From SZUA-36 sp963704855 (GTDB taxonomy: Bacteria > Pseudomonadota > Gammaproteobacteria > Xanthomonadales > SZUA-36), in the NCBI GenBank assembly GCA_963704855.1, contig CAVPHY010000024.1, positions 1-64,000 on the forward strand: 64,000 nt of DNA, in the 5' to 3' direction. The notes beneath the pieces were generated by a model that was not told the origin of the DNA, did not search any database, and worked only from the letters and a program-made list of their open reading frames with translations. Positions 6,392 to 14,917 of the stretch are shown here, one piece after another (the first letter of the stretch is position 1; each line of letters begins with the position of its first letter). A program made the position numbers and the translations under genes.

Positions 6392-6452
6392 TTCAACTCA
6401 AAACCTTCGTGGCAGCGGTATTGTAATCCGGCTGGTGTTAGCATTTGATCCC

Positions 6453-8435
6453 ATGACTGATATTACACTGGTTGGTATCGATACGGGCGGTACGTTTACC
6501 GATATCGTGGTGCTTGAGCATGACTCGAATGGCAGCACCATGCGGCACTGCAAGGTGCTTTCCGATCCGTCCGACCCATCCAATCCGATCGTTGAGGGCC
6601 TGCGTCGGCTGGGTCTGGAAAACCGGAAACTACAGATTATTCATGGCACCACCGTAGGCACCAATGCAGTGCTGGAGGGTAAAGGCGCCCGCGTCGCGTA
6701 TATCAGCAACGAGGGTTTTGCAGATGTCCTGACGCTTGGCCGGCAGGAGCGCGAGCAGGTCTATCAGCTCAGGCAGCCCGAGACCGAGCCACCCGTACCA
6801 CGCGATCTTTGCCTCGAGGTCTCCACGCGTATTACCTCGGATGGAGGGCTGCTCAGGCAGAGCAGTGATGAAGAACTGCTGCGGCTCAGGAATCACCTCG
6901 AGACCCTGGGCGTAGAGTCGGTGGCGATCAACCTTCTGTTCTCTTTTTTGAGACCGGAAGAGGAACGGCGTATCGCCGAAAAACTCGTAGGCCCGTGGTT
7001 CGTATCCTGCTCCAGTAAAATCCTGCCGGAGGTTCGGGAGTATGAAAGGGGTATGGCGACTTGGCTGAATGCCAGTGTTGGGCCGGTCATTTCGCGTTAT
7101 CTGAAACGTCTGCAAAGCCGCTTGCCCGGTGCCCGCATCGCGGTTATGCAGAGCGCCGGCACGACTATCGCAGCCGAACAGGCGGCGGACCAGGCGGTGC
7201 GTCTGTTGTTATCCGGACCGGCCGGTGGCCTGGCGGCGGCGCGTAGCATAGCCACGCAGACTGCGACACCTAAGCTGATGAGCTTTGACATGGGTGGCAC
7301 TTCGACCGATGTGGCGTTGTTCAATGGTGAAATACCCCTGACGGGGCAATGCCGGCTCGGCTCATGGCCCCTGTCGATACCCTCGGTGGATATCCATACG
7401 ATCGGTGCGGGCGGCGGCTCAATCGCCCGGGTGGACCGGGCCGGTATGCTGCTGGTCGGCCCGGAGTCTGCGGGTGCCAGTCCCGGTCCGGCCTGTTATG
7501 GACAGGGTGGTGCGCGGGCCACGGTTACCGATGCCAACCTGGTGCTGGGTCGCTTACCCCAGAATATTCTGCTGGGTGGTTATCTGCCGCTGGATTTACA
7601 GGCGGCCGAACGGGCGGTCGCGACACTGGCACAAGATATGGCTTGTGAACTTCTGGATGCAGCGCACGGTATCGTGCGACTGGCCAACGAGCATATGGCG
7701 CGTGCATTGAGGGTGATTTCCGTTGAGCGCGGCTACAACCCGGCCGATTACGCGTTGTTGTGTTTTGGTGGTGCGGGCGGTCTGCACGCCTGCGACCTGG
7801 CCGAGCTGTTGAACATGCAACGGATTATCATCCCGGCAAGGGCCGGTGTGCTTTCGGCAGTGGGTATGCTGGTCTCCGAGCCTGGCCGGGAGTTGTCGCA
7901 GCCGGTTTTGAGGCCGCTGGCCGGTCTTAGCGACGATGATATCGGGCAATGGTTCACCGCCCTTGAAGACAATGCTCGGAATCAACTGACAGACGAGGGC
8001 TGCGAGCCCCAGGGTGTGACATTCAGGCGCCAGCTAGAGCTCCGCTACAAGGGACAGAGCGCAACCATCGGTATCAACTGGTGCCCCGGTGATGCGCATG
8101 AGGATCTGTTTCACACGGCGCATGCAAAGGCCAGTGGTCTGCGCTTGCCGCACGCGGTCGAGCTGGTCAATATCCGTTTAAGCGCCCGTGCACCGGCGGC
8201 TTTGAAATCGATCAATATCCGGGAGGCTGGTCAGGGTTCCCGGGAGAAAGAAGAGATCCAAGTACCCGAACTGGCTGCCAGGGTGCCAATCTATCACCGG
8301 ACCGCGTTACCACCCGGTGAAACCCTTGAGGGGCCAATATTGATAACCGAGTCCGCCGCCACAGCCTGGATCAAGTCCGGCTGGCGGGTCAGGCTGGATG
8401 AATGGGGAAATCTGCTGCTGCATGCCAGCGAGTGA
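6453..8435 (+). CDS. Hydantoinase/oxoprolinase family protein, HyuA-type subunit
   Basis: A 660-residue protein from the ATG at 6453; the N-terminal MTDITLVGIDTGGTFTDIVV is the usual beginning of N-methylhydantoinase A, so the upstream in-frame GTG at 6435 is not used here. The sugar-kinase/actin-like ATPase fold is visible as the phosphate loop DTGGTFTD, HGTTVGTNAVLEGKGA, and a second SFDMGGTSTDVAL motif (residues about 279-291), followed by GAGGGSIARVD. HyuA proteins use ATP to open hydantoin, 5-oxoproline or related rings, normally with a HyuB partner. No hyuB is next to it. It sits between mutM and rpmG, which are neighbours in E. coli. Confidence 0.9.
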   Translation: MTDITLVGIDTGGTFTDIVVLEHDSNGSTMRHCKVLSDPSDPSNPIVEGLRRLGLENRKLQIIHGTTVGTNAVLEGKGARVAYISNEGFADVLTLGRQEREQVYQLRQPETEPPVPRDLCLEVSTRITSDGGLLRQSSDEELLRLRNHLETLGVESVAINLLFSFLRPEEERRIAEKLVGPWFVSCSSKILPEVREYERGMATWLNASVGPVISRYLKRLQSRLPGARIAVMQSAGTTIAAEQAADQAVRLLLSGPAGGLAAARSIATQTATPKLMSFDMGGTSTDVALFNGEIPLTGQCRLGSWPLSIPSVDIHTIGAGGGSIARVDRAGMLLVGPESAGASPGPACYGQGGARATVTDANLVLGRLPQNILLGGYLPLDLQAAERAVATLAQDMACELLDAAHGIVRLANEHMARALRVISVERGYNPADYALLCFGGAGGLHACDLAELLNMQRIIIPARAGVLSAVGMLVSEPGRELSQPVLRPLAGLSDDDIGQWFTALEDNARNQLTDEGCEPQGVTFRRQLELRYKGQSATIGINWCPGDAHEDLFHTAHAKASGLRLPHAVELVNIRLSARAPAALKSINIREAGQGSREKEEIQVPELAARVPIYHRTALPPGETLEGPILITESAATAWIKSGWRVRLDEWGNLLLHASE

Positions 8436-8446
8436 CAGGCATAAAA

Positions 8447-8469
8447 AAACCCGCTCAATATGCGGGTTT
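8447..8469. terminator. Bidirectional rho-independent terminator
   Basis: The perfect 8-bp stem AAACCCGC/GCGGGTTT encloses a 7-base loop. Read on the - strand it is followed by a run of T residues, ending the radC-rpmB-rpmG direction; read on the + strand it is followed by TCTTT and ends the hydantoinase gene. Confidence 0.9.
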
Positions 8470-8495
8470 CTTTATCAATACCTGGCGAAGATCGA

Positions 8496-8663
8496 TTACT
8501 TGATCTTGGCTTCCTTGTACATCACGTGCTTGCGTACAACCGGGTCGTATTTCTTCATCTCCATTTTTCCTGGAGTATTCTTTTTGTTTTTATCCGTGGT
8601 GTAAAAGTGACCTGTACCTTCAGTGGACACCATGCGGATTTTATCTCTTGCTGATTTTGCCAT
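8496..8663 (-). CDS. rpmG: 50S ribosomal protein L33
   Basis: A 55-residue basic protein, too short for a 60-residue ORF cutoff: it starts MAKSARDKIRMVSTEGTGHF and ends KHVMYKEAKIK. This is L33, a protein of the large ribosomal subunit near the E site. This copy lacks the four zinc-binding cysteines of the C+ form. It lies 12 bases after rpmB on the - strand and is followed by the terminator at 8447-8469. Confidence 0.97.
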   Translation of the reverse strand: MAKSARDKIRMVSTEGTGHFYTTDKNKKNTPGKMEMKKYDPVVRKHVMYKEAKIK

Positions 8664-8675
8664 GATCTATGCTCC

Positions 8676-8912
8676 TCAGAATTTTTCGCCGCGCGCACGC
8701 AGATCGGTCAAAACGGCATCAATGCCCTTTTTATCGATGATGCGTAAGCCCTTGCTGGAGATACGTAAACGCACCCAACGGTTTTCACTTTCCACCCAAA
8801 AACGGTGGTGGTGAATGTTGGGCAAAAAGCGCCGCTTGGTCTTGATATTTGAATGCGACACATTGTTTCCGGTTAGTGGGCCTTTACCGGTTACCTGACA
8901 AACTCTGGACAT
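8676..8912 (-). CDS. rpmB: 50S ribosomal protein L28
   Basis: A 78-residue protein starting MSRVCQVTGKGPLTGNNVSHS, with the family's KRRFLPNIHHHRFWVE and VRLRISSKGLRIIDKKGI segments. The start at 8912 is chosen by family alignment; the frame is open upstream but that part is not conserved. L28 is a large-subunit protein. The radC-rpmB-rpmG order is that of E. coli. Confidence 0.97.
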   Translation of the reverse strand: MSRVCQVTGKGPLTGNNVSHSNIKTKRRFLPNIHHHRFWVESENRWVRLRISSKGLRIIDKKGIDAVLTDLRARGEKF

Positions 8913-9039
8913 TGGATTATTCCGTTTCTGTACTATCAAAAATGAGCCGCACTTTATACCGCAATATGAGCCAATATGCAATTAAATTTCATAAAAGCCT
9001 GCACAAGGTTGCCAGTTTGGCCCCGGCTATGCAGCAATA

Positions 9040-9714
9040 CTAGAGCATACCCCTGGATGCCATTGACACCGGTGGCCCGTCACCCACGACAAAATGGTCG
9101 AGCAAACGGATTTCCAATAACAGCAGTGCGTCTTTCAGGCGGCGGGTAATGGCCTGGTCTGCCAGGCTGGGTTCACTGACACCGGAAGGGTGATTATGTG
9201 CAACGATAACAGCGGCGGCACTGAGCCTCAGCGCCCTCTCCGCAACCACCCTGGGGTAGACACAGGCACCGTCTATGGAGCCCTGAAACAGGTTCTCCGA
9301 AGCGATCACGCGATGACGCGTGTCCAGGAAAAGGCAAGTAAAGATCTCGCGATCGCGGTCCCTGAGAACCGTTTGCAGGTACTCCATGGTCATCGCGGGG
9401 CTCGTCAGTGAAACACCCCGTTGAAGTGATTGCTTCAGTTGCCTTCGGACCAGTTCGTGGGCCAGCCGGATTACGGTGGCGGATTTGTCATCTAACCCTG
9501 CTCTATCACCTGCAGCGAGCCGGCTTGCGATCTGGAGGCCACGCAAGCCGCCAAAATTCTTCAACAGGCTTTCGGCCTGGCGATTGTTTTTGACCCCGGG
9601 TTTGCCGGGAAACAACAGCCTGCCAAGCAACTCTGCATCAGTCAGCAAACCGGGCTGAAGACGCCGGCGTGGCTGCTTCGGGTTAGGGTCCGGTTTTTGG
9701 CGGTCAGGTTTCAT
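9040..9714 (-). CDS. radC: RadC family JAB-domain protein
   Basis: A 224-residue protein with N-terminal helix-hairpin-helix-like sequence and a C-terminal JAMM/JAB metalloprotease-like domain: AHNHPSG followed by the conserved aspartate of SLADQAITRRL (residues about 172-190), which would hold zinc. RadC was named for DNA repair, but its biochemical role is still unsettled. It is slightly extended at the N-terminus by a basic, proline-rich segment (KPDRQKPDPNPKQPRRR). It is divergent from dut; the 179 bases between hold promoters but no coaBC gene, which often lies here. Confidence 0.94.
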   Translation of the reverse strand: MKPDRQKPDPNPKQPRRRLQPGLLTDAELLGRLLFPGKPGVKNNRQAESLLKNFGGLRGLQIASRLAAGDRAGLDDKSATVIRLAHELVRRQLKQSLQRGVSLTSPAMTMEYLQTVLRDRDREIFTCLFLDTRHRVIASENLFQGSIDGACVYPRVVAERALRLSAAAVIVAHNHPSGVSEPSLADQAITRRLKDALLLLEIRLLDHFVVGDGPPVSMASRGML

Positions 9715-9893
9715 ACGCTAGTCATCGCTTCAAATTATTATTAATGCTGAAGCACTGGGGCGGCGATGTATATTGGCGCTTGTGATCAGTTTATGTAGGA
9801 TCAATTCTCAATTTTTGTGTGTTGCAGACTACAGGACAAAGGCTTGGTATGATTGCGGCATCAAACTAAAAACTGATTGAAAAGGGATGTCAA

Positions 9894-10364
9894 TTGAGTA
9901 AACCGAGTATGAAAGCCGTCCAGCTAAAAATAATTGATAACCGGTTGGGCCGGGAGATTCCGTTACCGGAACATGCCACCGACGGCTCTGCTGGTATGGA
10001 TTTACGCGCCTGCGTGGAAAGCAAAACACGTATTCAGCCGGGCGAAACCCTGTTGATACCGACAGGGTTCGCCATGCACATTTCCGATCCGGGTATGGCA
10101 GCGGTGATTCTTCCGCGCTCGGGCTTGGGGCATAAACATGGCCTGGTGCTGGGCAACCTGGTTGGCCTGATCGATAGTGATTACCAGGGGCAGGTCTATG
10201 TTTCGTGCTGGAACCGCTCAAGTAAAGAGTTTGAAATTGAACCCGGCATGCGAATTGCGCAGCTGGTATTTGTACCCGTGATCCAGGCTGACTTCGAAGT
10301 GGTCGACTCGTTTGAAGCGAGTGAGCGTGGTGCGGGTGGATTTGGACATACGGGCCGCAAATGA
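9894..10364 (+). CDS. dut: dUTP diphosphatase
   Basis: A 156-residue trimeric-type dUTPase. Motifs in order are GSAGMDLRA (1), PRSGLGHKHG (2), GNLVGLIDSDYQGQ (3), RIAQLVFVP (4) and the P-loop-like RGAGGFGHTGR (5) that closes the active site. It converts dUTP to dUMP, keeping uracil out of DNA. The TTG at 9894 is chosen because AAAGGG lies about 8 bases before it; the ATG at 9909 is the alternative. The stop overlaps the start of the phosphomannomutase gene (ATGA), forming a dut-algC operon as in Pseudomonas. Confidence 0.96.
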   Translation: MSKPSMKAVQLKIIDNRLGREIPLPEHATDGSAGMDLRACVESKTRIQPGETLLIPTGFAMHISDPGMAAVILPRSGLGHKHGLVLGNLVGLIDSDYQGQVYVSCWNRSSKEFEIEPGMRIAQLVFVPVIQADFEVVDSFEASERGAGGFGHTGRK

Positions 10365-12811
10365 AGAATTTAAAGATGAATTTCAGTGGAAACGTGAACT
10401 TAGGTGGAATAATCGATTCGCTGAGATCCCAGTTTGAGCATCTGAATGCGTTACACCTGATTGTGAGCGGTGTCGTGCTGCTGGCGTTGGTGGTAGTACT
10501 GTTCTTCACGGGTGGCGGTGGACAGCATGCTAAAGACGAAACGCTCAAGCGCGCTGAAAATGCTATCAGCGAGGTAGGCGACCATGTACGTAGTTTCCAG
10601 CAGGTGCTTGAAGAACCGCAGGTTCAGGAACTGGCGGTGATTGCCGTGAAAGATCCTGACAAGCTTTCAAACCTGCAGCAATACATCAGTGGTCGTATCC
10701 CGGAGCTTGTTGAGATTAATTTGCTCCCGGCAGATTTGACCAGCTTACGCGGCGCCGACTTGGGTCCTTTTGGTTACGCCGTGCTCGATATGCTGCTGCT
10801 TATAACAGAATCCGGTGCGGCCCCGGCCCAGGTGCATGGCAAGGGCGCGGATTCCTACCTGGCCGTTATGGTGCGGATCGGTGAACCAGAATCCCCCGTG
10901 GCGTATCTAATGGCAAAGATAACATCGGCATCGCTGGTGTCTACCTTCAATGCGTCCCTGTCAGAACCGGGTGTACTTGCATTTGATCAGTCAAATGGCA
11001 AGTTAAAGCCGACGATGTTCAGTGATCTCGCGACGCCACCCTCTGCATCCGAGCGTATTGTCTGGATGCGTGTTCCTTCCACCCTGTTTCGTGTTGGTTT
11101 TACAGAGCGTGTCGCGTCCGGTGGCTCGCAGGGCAGCATGCTTCCGGTGCTTTTCGTCATGGGCGTGCTGTTCATGGCCCTGGGTCTGTTGTTCAAGTTT
11201 CGCCCTGGCCGGCCTACATTGGAGCTACGGGAAGACCCTGTTGAGTTCAGTCATTCAACGGAACTTGTCGATCTCAAAGAAGATCCGGAAGATGACCACC
11301 TTGCCCATGAGCGGGGTAGCTCTGACGGGCCGCGCCCTGGTATCGATACGGGCGATGGCCTGGGTAGCATCGAGCTGCCCGACCTGGGTTTTAGCCTGGA
11401 GAAAGTAAGTATGCCCCGCAAGAAGCACCTTCCCCCTGTTGAGCTCGTGGAGAGTATCTTCAGGGCCTACGATATTCGTGGCATCGTAGGTCAAACACTC
11501 GATGCCGACGTCGCCTACCAGGTTGGCCAGGTGATCGGCACGCTCACGCTGGAGCAGAGAGCCACACCCGCCGTGGTGGCGAGGGATGGCCGGGATTCCG
11601 GTGTGGACCTCATCGAGGGCCTGATCAATGGAATCGCGTCCACCGGTTGCGACGTGGTGGATATTGGCGCGGTACCGACCGGTGTACTGTACTTTGCAGC
11701 CTATGATATTGGCAGTGCTACGGGCGTCATGATCACTGGCAGTCACAACCCGCCTGATTACAATGGAATAAAGATGGTCATCGGCGGTGTTACCCAGTCC
11801 GGTGACCAGATTACCGATATCTATACACGTATCAAGAGCGGCAATGTGCGTGTAGGTAAGGGCAAGGTAAGCCAGCAGGACATGCTTGACCGGTACCGGG
11901 AGAGGATTTCCGGTGATATCCAGCTTAAAAGACCCTTAAAAGTGGTGGCCGACTGCGGAAATGGCATCGCCGGTGTATGTGTTGCCGATGTGCTTAGTGG
12001 TATCGGCGCCGAAGTTATTACCCTGTTTGACGAGGTTGACGGCACATTTCCAAACCACCACCCGGATCCGAGCGAACCGAAAAACCTGAAAGACCTTATC
12101 GAGGCCGTAAGATTGATGGAGGCCGATATAGGCGTGGCATTTGATGGTGATGCAGATCGCCTGGGTGTGGTGACATCAAATGGGGAAATAATCTATTCGG
12201 ACCGCCTGATGATGCTGTTTACGCAAGACGTGCTCAGCAGGGTGCCGGGCTCTACCATCATCTATGATGTTAAATGTACCGGCCATTTGCATCACGTCAT
12301 CGAAGAGGCGGGCGGCAGGGCCATGATGTACAAGACCGGCCACTCGTTGATCAAGAACAAGATGAGAGAGGTCGATGCTCCGTTTGCCGGTGAAATGAGC
12401 GGGCATTTCTTTTTCAAAGAGCGCTGGTATGGATTCGATTGCGGTATTTATTCGGCTTGCCGGTTGCTGGAAATCCTGGCCGCCGATGAGCGTAGCCCGA
12501 GCGAGGTACTGAACAGCCTGCCGAACAGCATCAGTACACCGGAGCTAAAGCTCCAGATGAAAGAGGGCGAAAACCACGCCTTTATCGAACAAATGCAGGA
12601 AAAGGCGCAGTTTGTCGATGCCCGTGTGACCACCATTGATGGTGTGCGGGCAGATTTTGTCGATGGCTGGGGCCTGGTGCGTGCATCCAACACCACACCG
12701 ATCCTGGTTTTGCGTTTTGAAGCAGACACCGAGGCATCCCTGCAACGCATCCAGGATGTTTTCAGACAGCAGATGCAGGCGATCAGACCTGGTTTGAAGA
12801 TGCCATTCTGA
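10361..12811 (+). CDS. algC: Phosphomannomutase/phosphoglucomutase with a membrane-anchored N-terminal domain
   Basis: An 816-residue fusion-like protein. Residues about 30-50 and 260-281 are transmembrane helices enclosing a periplasmic domain of about 200 residues, and a linker follows (to about 365). The C-terminal 450 residues are an alpha-D-phosphohexomutase: phospho-serine loop TGSHNPPDYNG (Ser461), metal loop DGDADR (from Asp595), sugar-binding GEMSGHFFF and phosphate-binding RASNTTPIL. It interconverts 1- and 6-phosphates of mannose and glucose for polysaccharide and LPS precursors. The soluble enzyme has about 460 residues, so the N-terminal half is an addition; a long AlgC form is known in Pseudomonas. 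It overlaps dut. Confidence 0.95.
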   Translation: MKNLKMNFSGNVNLGGIIDSLRSQFEHLNALHLIVSGVVLLALVVVLFFTGGGGQHAKDETLKRAENAISEVGDHVRSFQQVLEEPQVQELAVIAVKDPDKLSNLQQYISGRIPELVEINLLPADLTSLRGADLGPFGYAVLDMLLLITESGAAPAQVHGKGADSYLAVMVRIGEPESPVAYLMAKITSASLVSTFNASLSEPGVLAFDQSNGKLKPTMFSDLATPPSASERIVWMRVPSTLFRVGFTERVASGGSQGSMLPVLFVMGVLFMALGLLFKFRPGRPTLELREDPVEFSHSTELVDLKEDPEDDHLAHERGSSDGPRPGIDTGDGLGSIELPDLGFSLEKVSMPRKKHLPPVELVESIFRAYDIRGIVGQTLDADVAYQVGQVIGTLTLEQRATPAVVARDGRDSGVDLIEGLINGIASTGCDVVDIGAVPTGVLYFAAYDIGSATGVMITGSHNPPDYNGIKMVIGGVTQSGDQITDIYTRIKSGNVRVGKGKVSQQDMLDRYRERISGDIQLKRPLKVVADCGNGIAGVCVADVLSGIGAEVITLFDEVDGTFPNHHPDPSEPKNLKDLIEAVRLMEADIGVAFDGDADRLGVVTSNGEIIYSDRLMMLFTQDVLSRVPGSTIIYDVKCTGHLHHVIEEAGGRAMMYKTGHSLIKNKMREVDAPFAGEMSGHFFFKERWYGFDCGIYSACRLLEILAADERSPSEVLNSLPNSISTPELKLQMKEGENHAFIEQMQEKAQFVDARVTTIDGVRADFVDGWGLVRASNTTPILVLRFEADTEASLQRIQDVFRQQMQAIRPGLKMPF

Positions 12812-12813
12812 GT

Positions 12814-13260
12814 ATGCAGCGGTTTTTGAACATATTGCTTAGCGTCACGCTGACACTGGCGGCAGCGCCGGTATTGGCACAATGGGTGGGAAATGGGCGG
12901 ACGCCCGTTCTACCCCTGACCACCGAGCTGACCACAGGTGAGATGGCCCGGGTACTGACTTCCGGCGGCCGGCCTTCAGAATGTCTCGCACCGGTTGCGG
13001 TGACCCGGATCGATGGTGAGGTGATAACGGTATCAGCGCAGGGTTTTTTGATTGAGCCGGGTGTCCATACCATCAACGGCAGGGCAACGCTTGATCTTAC
13101 CAACTGCCCCCTGGGCGATGCCAACCTGCAGATCAATAACACGGTTGATCTGGAAGTCGATTTTGAGGCGGGTGGCACTTACCATATTGGCTATTTCCAT
13201 GCACCCGCCAACCCCGAAGAGTGGAAGCTGGTGGTCTGGCACATTGAAAAAAGCCCCTGA
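12814..13260 (+). CDS. Exported protein of unknown function
   Basis: A 148-residue protein with a clear Sec signal peptide (hydrophobic core LNILLSVTLTLAAAPVLAQ, cleavage expected after ALA near residue 22). The mature part is rich in beta-strand sequence (VTRIDGEVITVSAQGFLIEPGVHTI is cited here only as residues about 63-87) and contains two cysteines, in SECLAP and TNCPLG, that could form a disulfide. It starts two bases after the phosphomannomutase stop, so it is in the same operon. Its C-terminus ends convergently 30 bases from gshA. No family was recognised; a link with cell-surface polysaccharide is only contextual. Confidence 0.8.
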   Translation: MQRFLNILLSVTLTLAAAPVLAQWVGNGRTPVLPLTTELTTGEMARVLTSGGRPSECLAPVAVTRIDGEVITVSAQGFLIEPGVHTINGRATLDLTNCPLGDANLQINNTVDLEVDFEAGGTYHIGYFHAPANPEEWKLVVWHIEKSP

Positions 13261-13275
13261 GGTAAACGTTTACCT
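13260..13275. other. Perfect 16-base palindrome between convergent genes
   Basis: AGGTAAACGTTTACCT is fully self-complementary and lies across the end of the preceding gene and the 30-base gap before gshA ends. It lacks a T-run of terminator length. The AAACGTTT core resembles LacI-family operator half-sites, but no promoter is expected here. It may act as a weak bidirectional terminator stem. Confidence 0.5.
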
Positions 13276-13290
13276 TTAGCTGGCAGGGGA

Positions 13291-14655
13291 CTAATACGCG
13301 GCTTCTGTGAATACCGGATCAACCGAGCCATTCCACCGGCCATGATAGAGTTCCAGTTTTTTCTCCGCCGGTGTAACTCCGGCATACGCGTTTGCGAACA
13401 GGGTTTCCAGGAAACCGGTTTCGTTTTCGCCAGAGGAGCTCAGACGGTTGCGCGCGGTCAGCCCGGTGGATGCCATTTCCAGGACCTCGATCGCGATGGA
13501 CTGCAGGCTGCGGTCACGGACTTTTGCTTTTAATCCCAGCCTCGGGGCGTCGGCCCTGAGTTTCAGCCTTTCCTCCATGCTCCAGTCGCGTACCAGGTCC
13601 CAGGCCGCCGCGAGTACTGCATCGTCATAAAGCAGGCCGGCCCAAAAGGCCGGCAGGGCGCACAATTTCCGCCATGGACCGCCATCCGCGCCGCGCATTT
13701 CCATATAACGCTTCAGACGAACCTCGGGGAACGCGGTTGTCAGGTGGTCCTCCCAATCCTTGATCCCCGGTTTTTCACCCGGCAGGGCAGGCAAAGCACC
13801 GTTCAGAAAATCCCGGAAGGATTGACCCGATGCGTCGATATACTTGCCGTCGCGATAGACAAAATACATGGGCACATCCAGCATGTAATCCACGTATCGC
13901 TCAAAACCCATGGATGAATCGAAGACAAAAGGCAGCATTCCGGTACGGTCCGGGTCGGTGTCTTCCCACACGTGTGAGCGGTAGCTGACATAACCGCAGG
14001 GCTTGCCATCGACAAACGGTGAATTGGCGAACAGCGCGGTCGCAACCGGTTGCAGTGCCAGCGACACCTGGAACTTCCTCACCATATCGGCCTCGGATGC
14101 AAAATCGAGGTTGACCTGTACGGTACAGGTTCGAGCCATCATATCCACACCGAGATTGCCGCGTTTGGCCATGTATTCACGCATGATGCGGTAGCGGCCC
14201 TTGGGCATCCATTGTGTATCCTTGCGCTCCCACTTGGGCTGGAACCCCATACCCAGGAACGCGATCCCGAGTGGCTGGGCAACGGTCTTGACCTGTTTCA
14301 AGTGGGTGTAAACCTCATCGCAGGTCTGGTGTACGTTTTCCAGCAAGGCTCCGGAAAGCTCAAACTGACCACCTGGCTCCAGTGTTATGGATGCGCCCTT
14401 GTCATCCAGCAGTGCAATCAGGCTGCCCTGCTCATAGACCGGCTTCCAGTTGAACTGGTCCGCAAGACCCTGCAACATGGCATGAATGCTGCTCCTGCCC
14501 TCATAGGGTAAAGGGCGCAGGTCATGGGTGGTAAATCCAAATTTCTCATGTTCGGTACCTAAACGCCATTCGGATTTGGGCTTACAACCGGACTCGAGGT
14601 ACTCAATCAGTTGTTGACGGTTGTCAATAGGGGTTGGGTTGCCTTGTGGATTCAA
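13291..14655 (-). CDS. gshA: Glutamate--cysteine ligase (GCS2/plant-type family)
   Basis: A 454-residue protein of the proteobacterial/plant-type glutamate-cysteine ligases, with EWRLGTEHEKFGF (residues about 29-41), LEPGGQFELSGA (about 92-103), CTVQVNLDFASE and the C-terminal GRWNGSVDPVFTEAAY. It makes gamma-glutamylcysteine, the first step of glutathione synthesis. Length and both ends match the family. The gene stands alone, convergent with the exported-protein gene and divergent from the opp operon. No gshB is in the window. Confidence 0.95.
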   Translation of the reverse strand: MNPQGNPTPIDNRQQLIEYLESGCKPKSEWRLGTEHEKFGFTTHDLRPLPYEGRSSIHAMLQGLADQFNWKPVYEQGSLIALLDDKGASITLEPGGQFELSGALLENVHQTCDEVYTHLKQVKTVAQPLGIAFLGMGFQPKWERKDTQWMPKGRYRIMREYMAKRGNLGVDMMARTCTVQVNLDFASEADMVRKFQVSLALQPVATALFANSPFVDGKPCGYVSYRSHVWEDTDPDRTGMLPFVFDSSMGFERYVDYMLDVPMYFVYRDGKYIDASGQSFRDFLNGALPALPGEKPGIKDWEDHLTTAFPEVRLKRYMEMRGADGGPWRKLCALPAFWAGLLYDDAVLAAAWDLVRDWSMEERLKLRADAPRLGLKAKVRDRSLQSIAIEVLEMASTGLTARNRLSSSGENETGFLETLFANAYAGVTPAEKKLELYHGRWNGSVDPVFTEAAY

Positions 14656-14917
14656 GTGAAGCGCTCCTTGTTGATTCTGGCCGGAATGTACCCGGGGCTG
14701 TGTATTTGCTTGCCGGAACGCCTCAGCGGCAGTTCATATTGTTCAGTGCAAGGAATGATGATCGTAATGTACTATATATACCTTATTGTGGCGAGAAGCT
14801 GCAGCGGTGAAAGCGTGGCCGGTTCGTTCGAATGATGAGCCCTGCTGGTGCTGCGCAGCGATACTCGGTATTCACTCAAATCGCGTCAGGTCCCGGTTGG
14901 AAATGCAGAATTGGTCA

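Noticed and set aside
9829..10548. 239-codon - strand ORF
   Set aside because: Antisense to dut and the beginning of the phosphomannomutase gene, whose motifs are all present.
14656..14917. Possible gene or riboswitch between gshA and oppA
   Set aside because: Only a poorly coding upstream extension of the oppA frame is present; no conserved RNA element was recognised.
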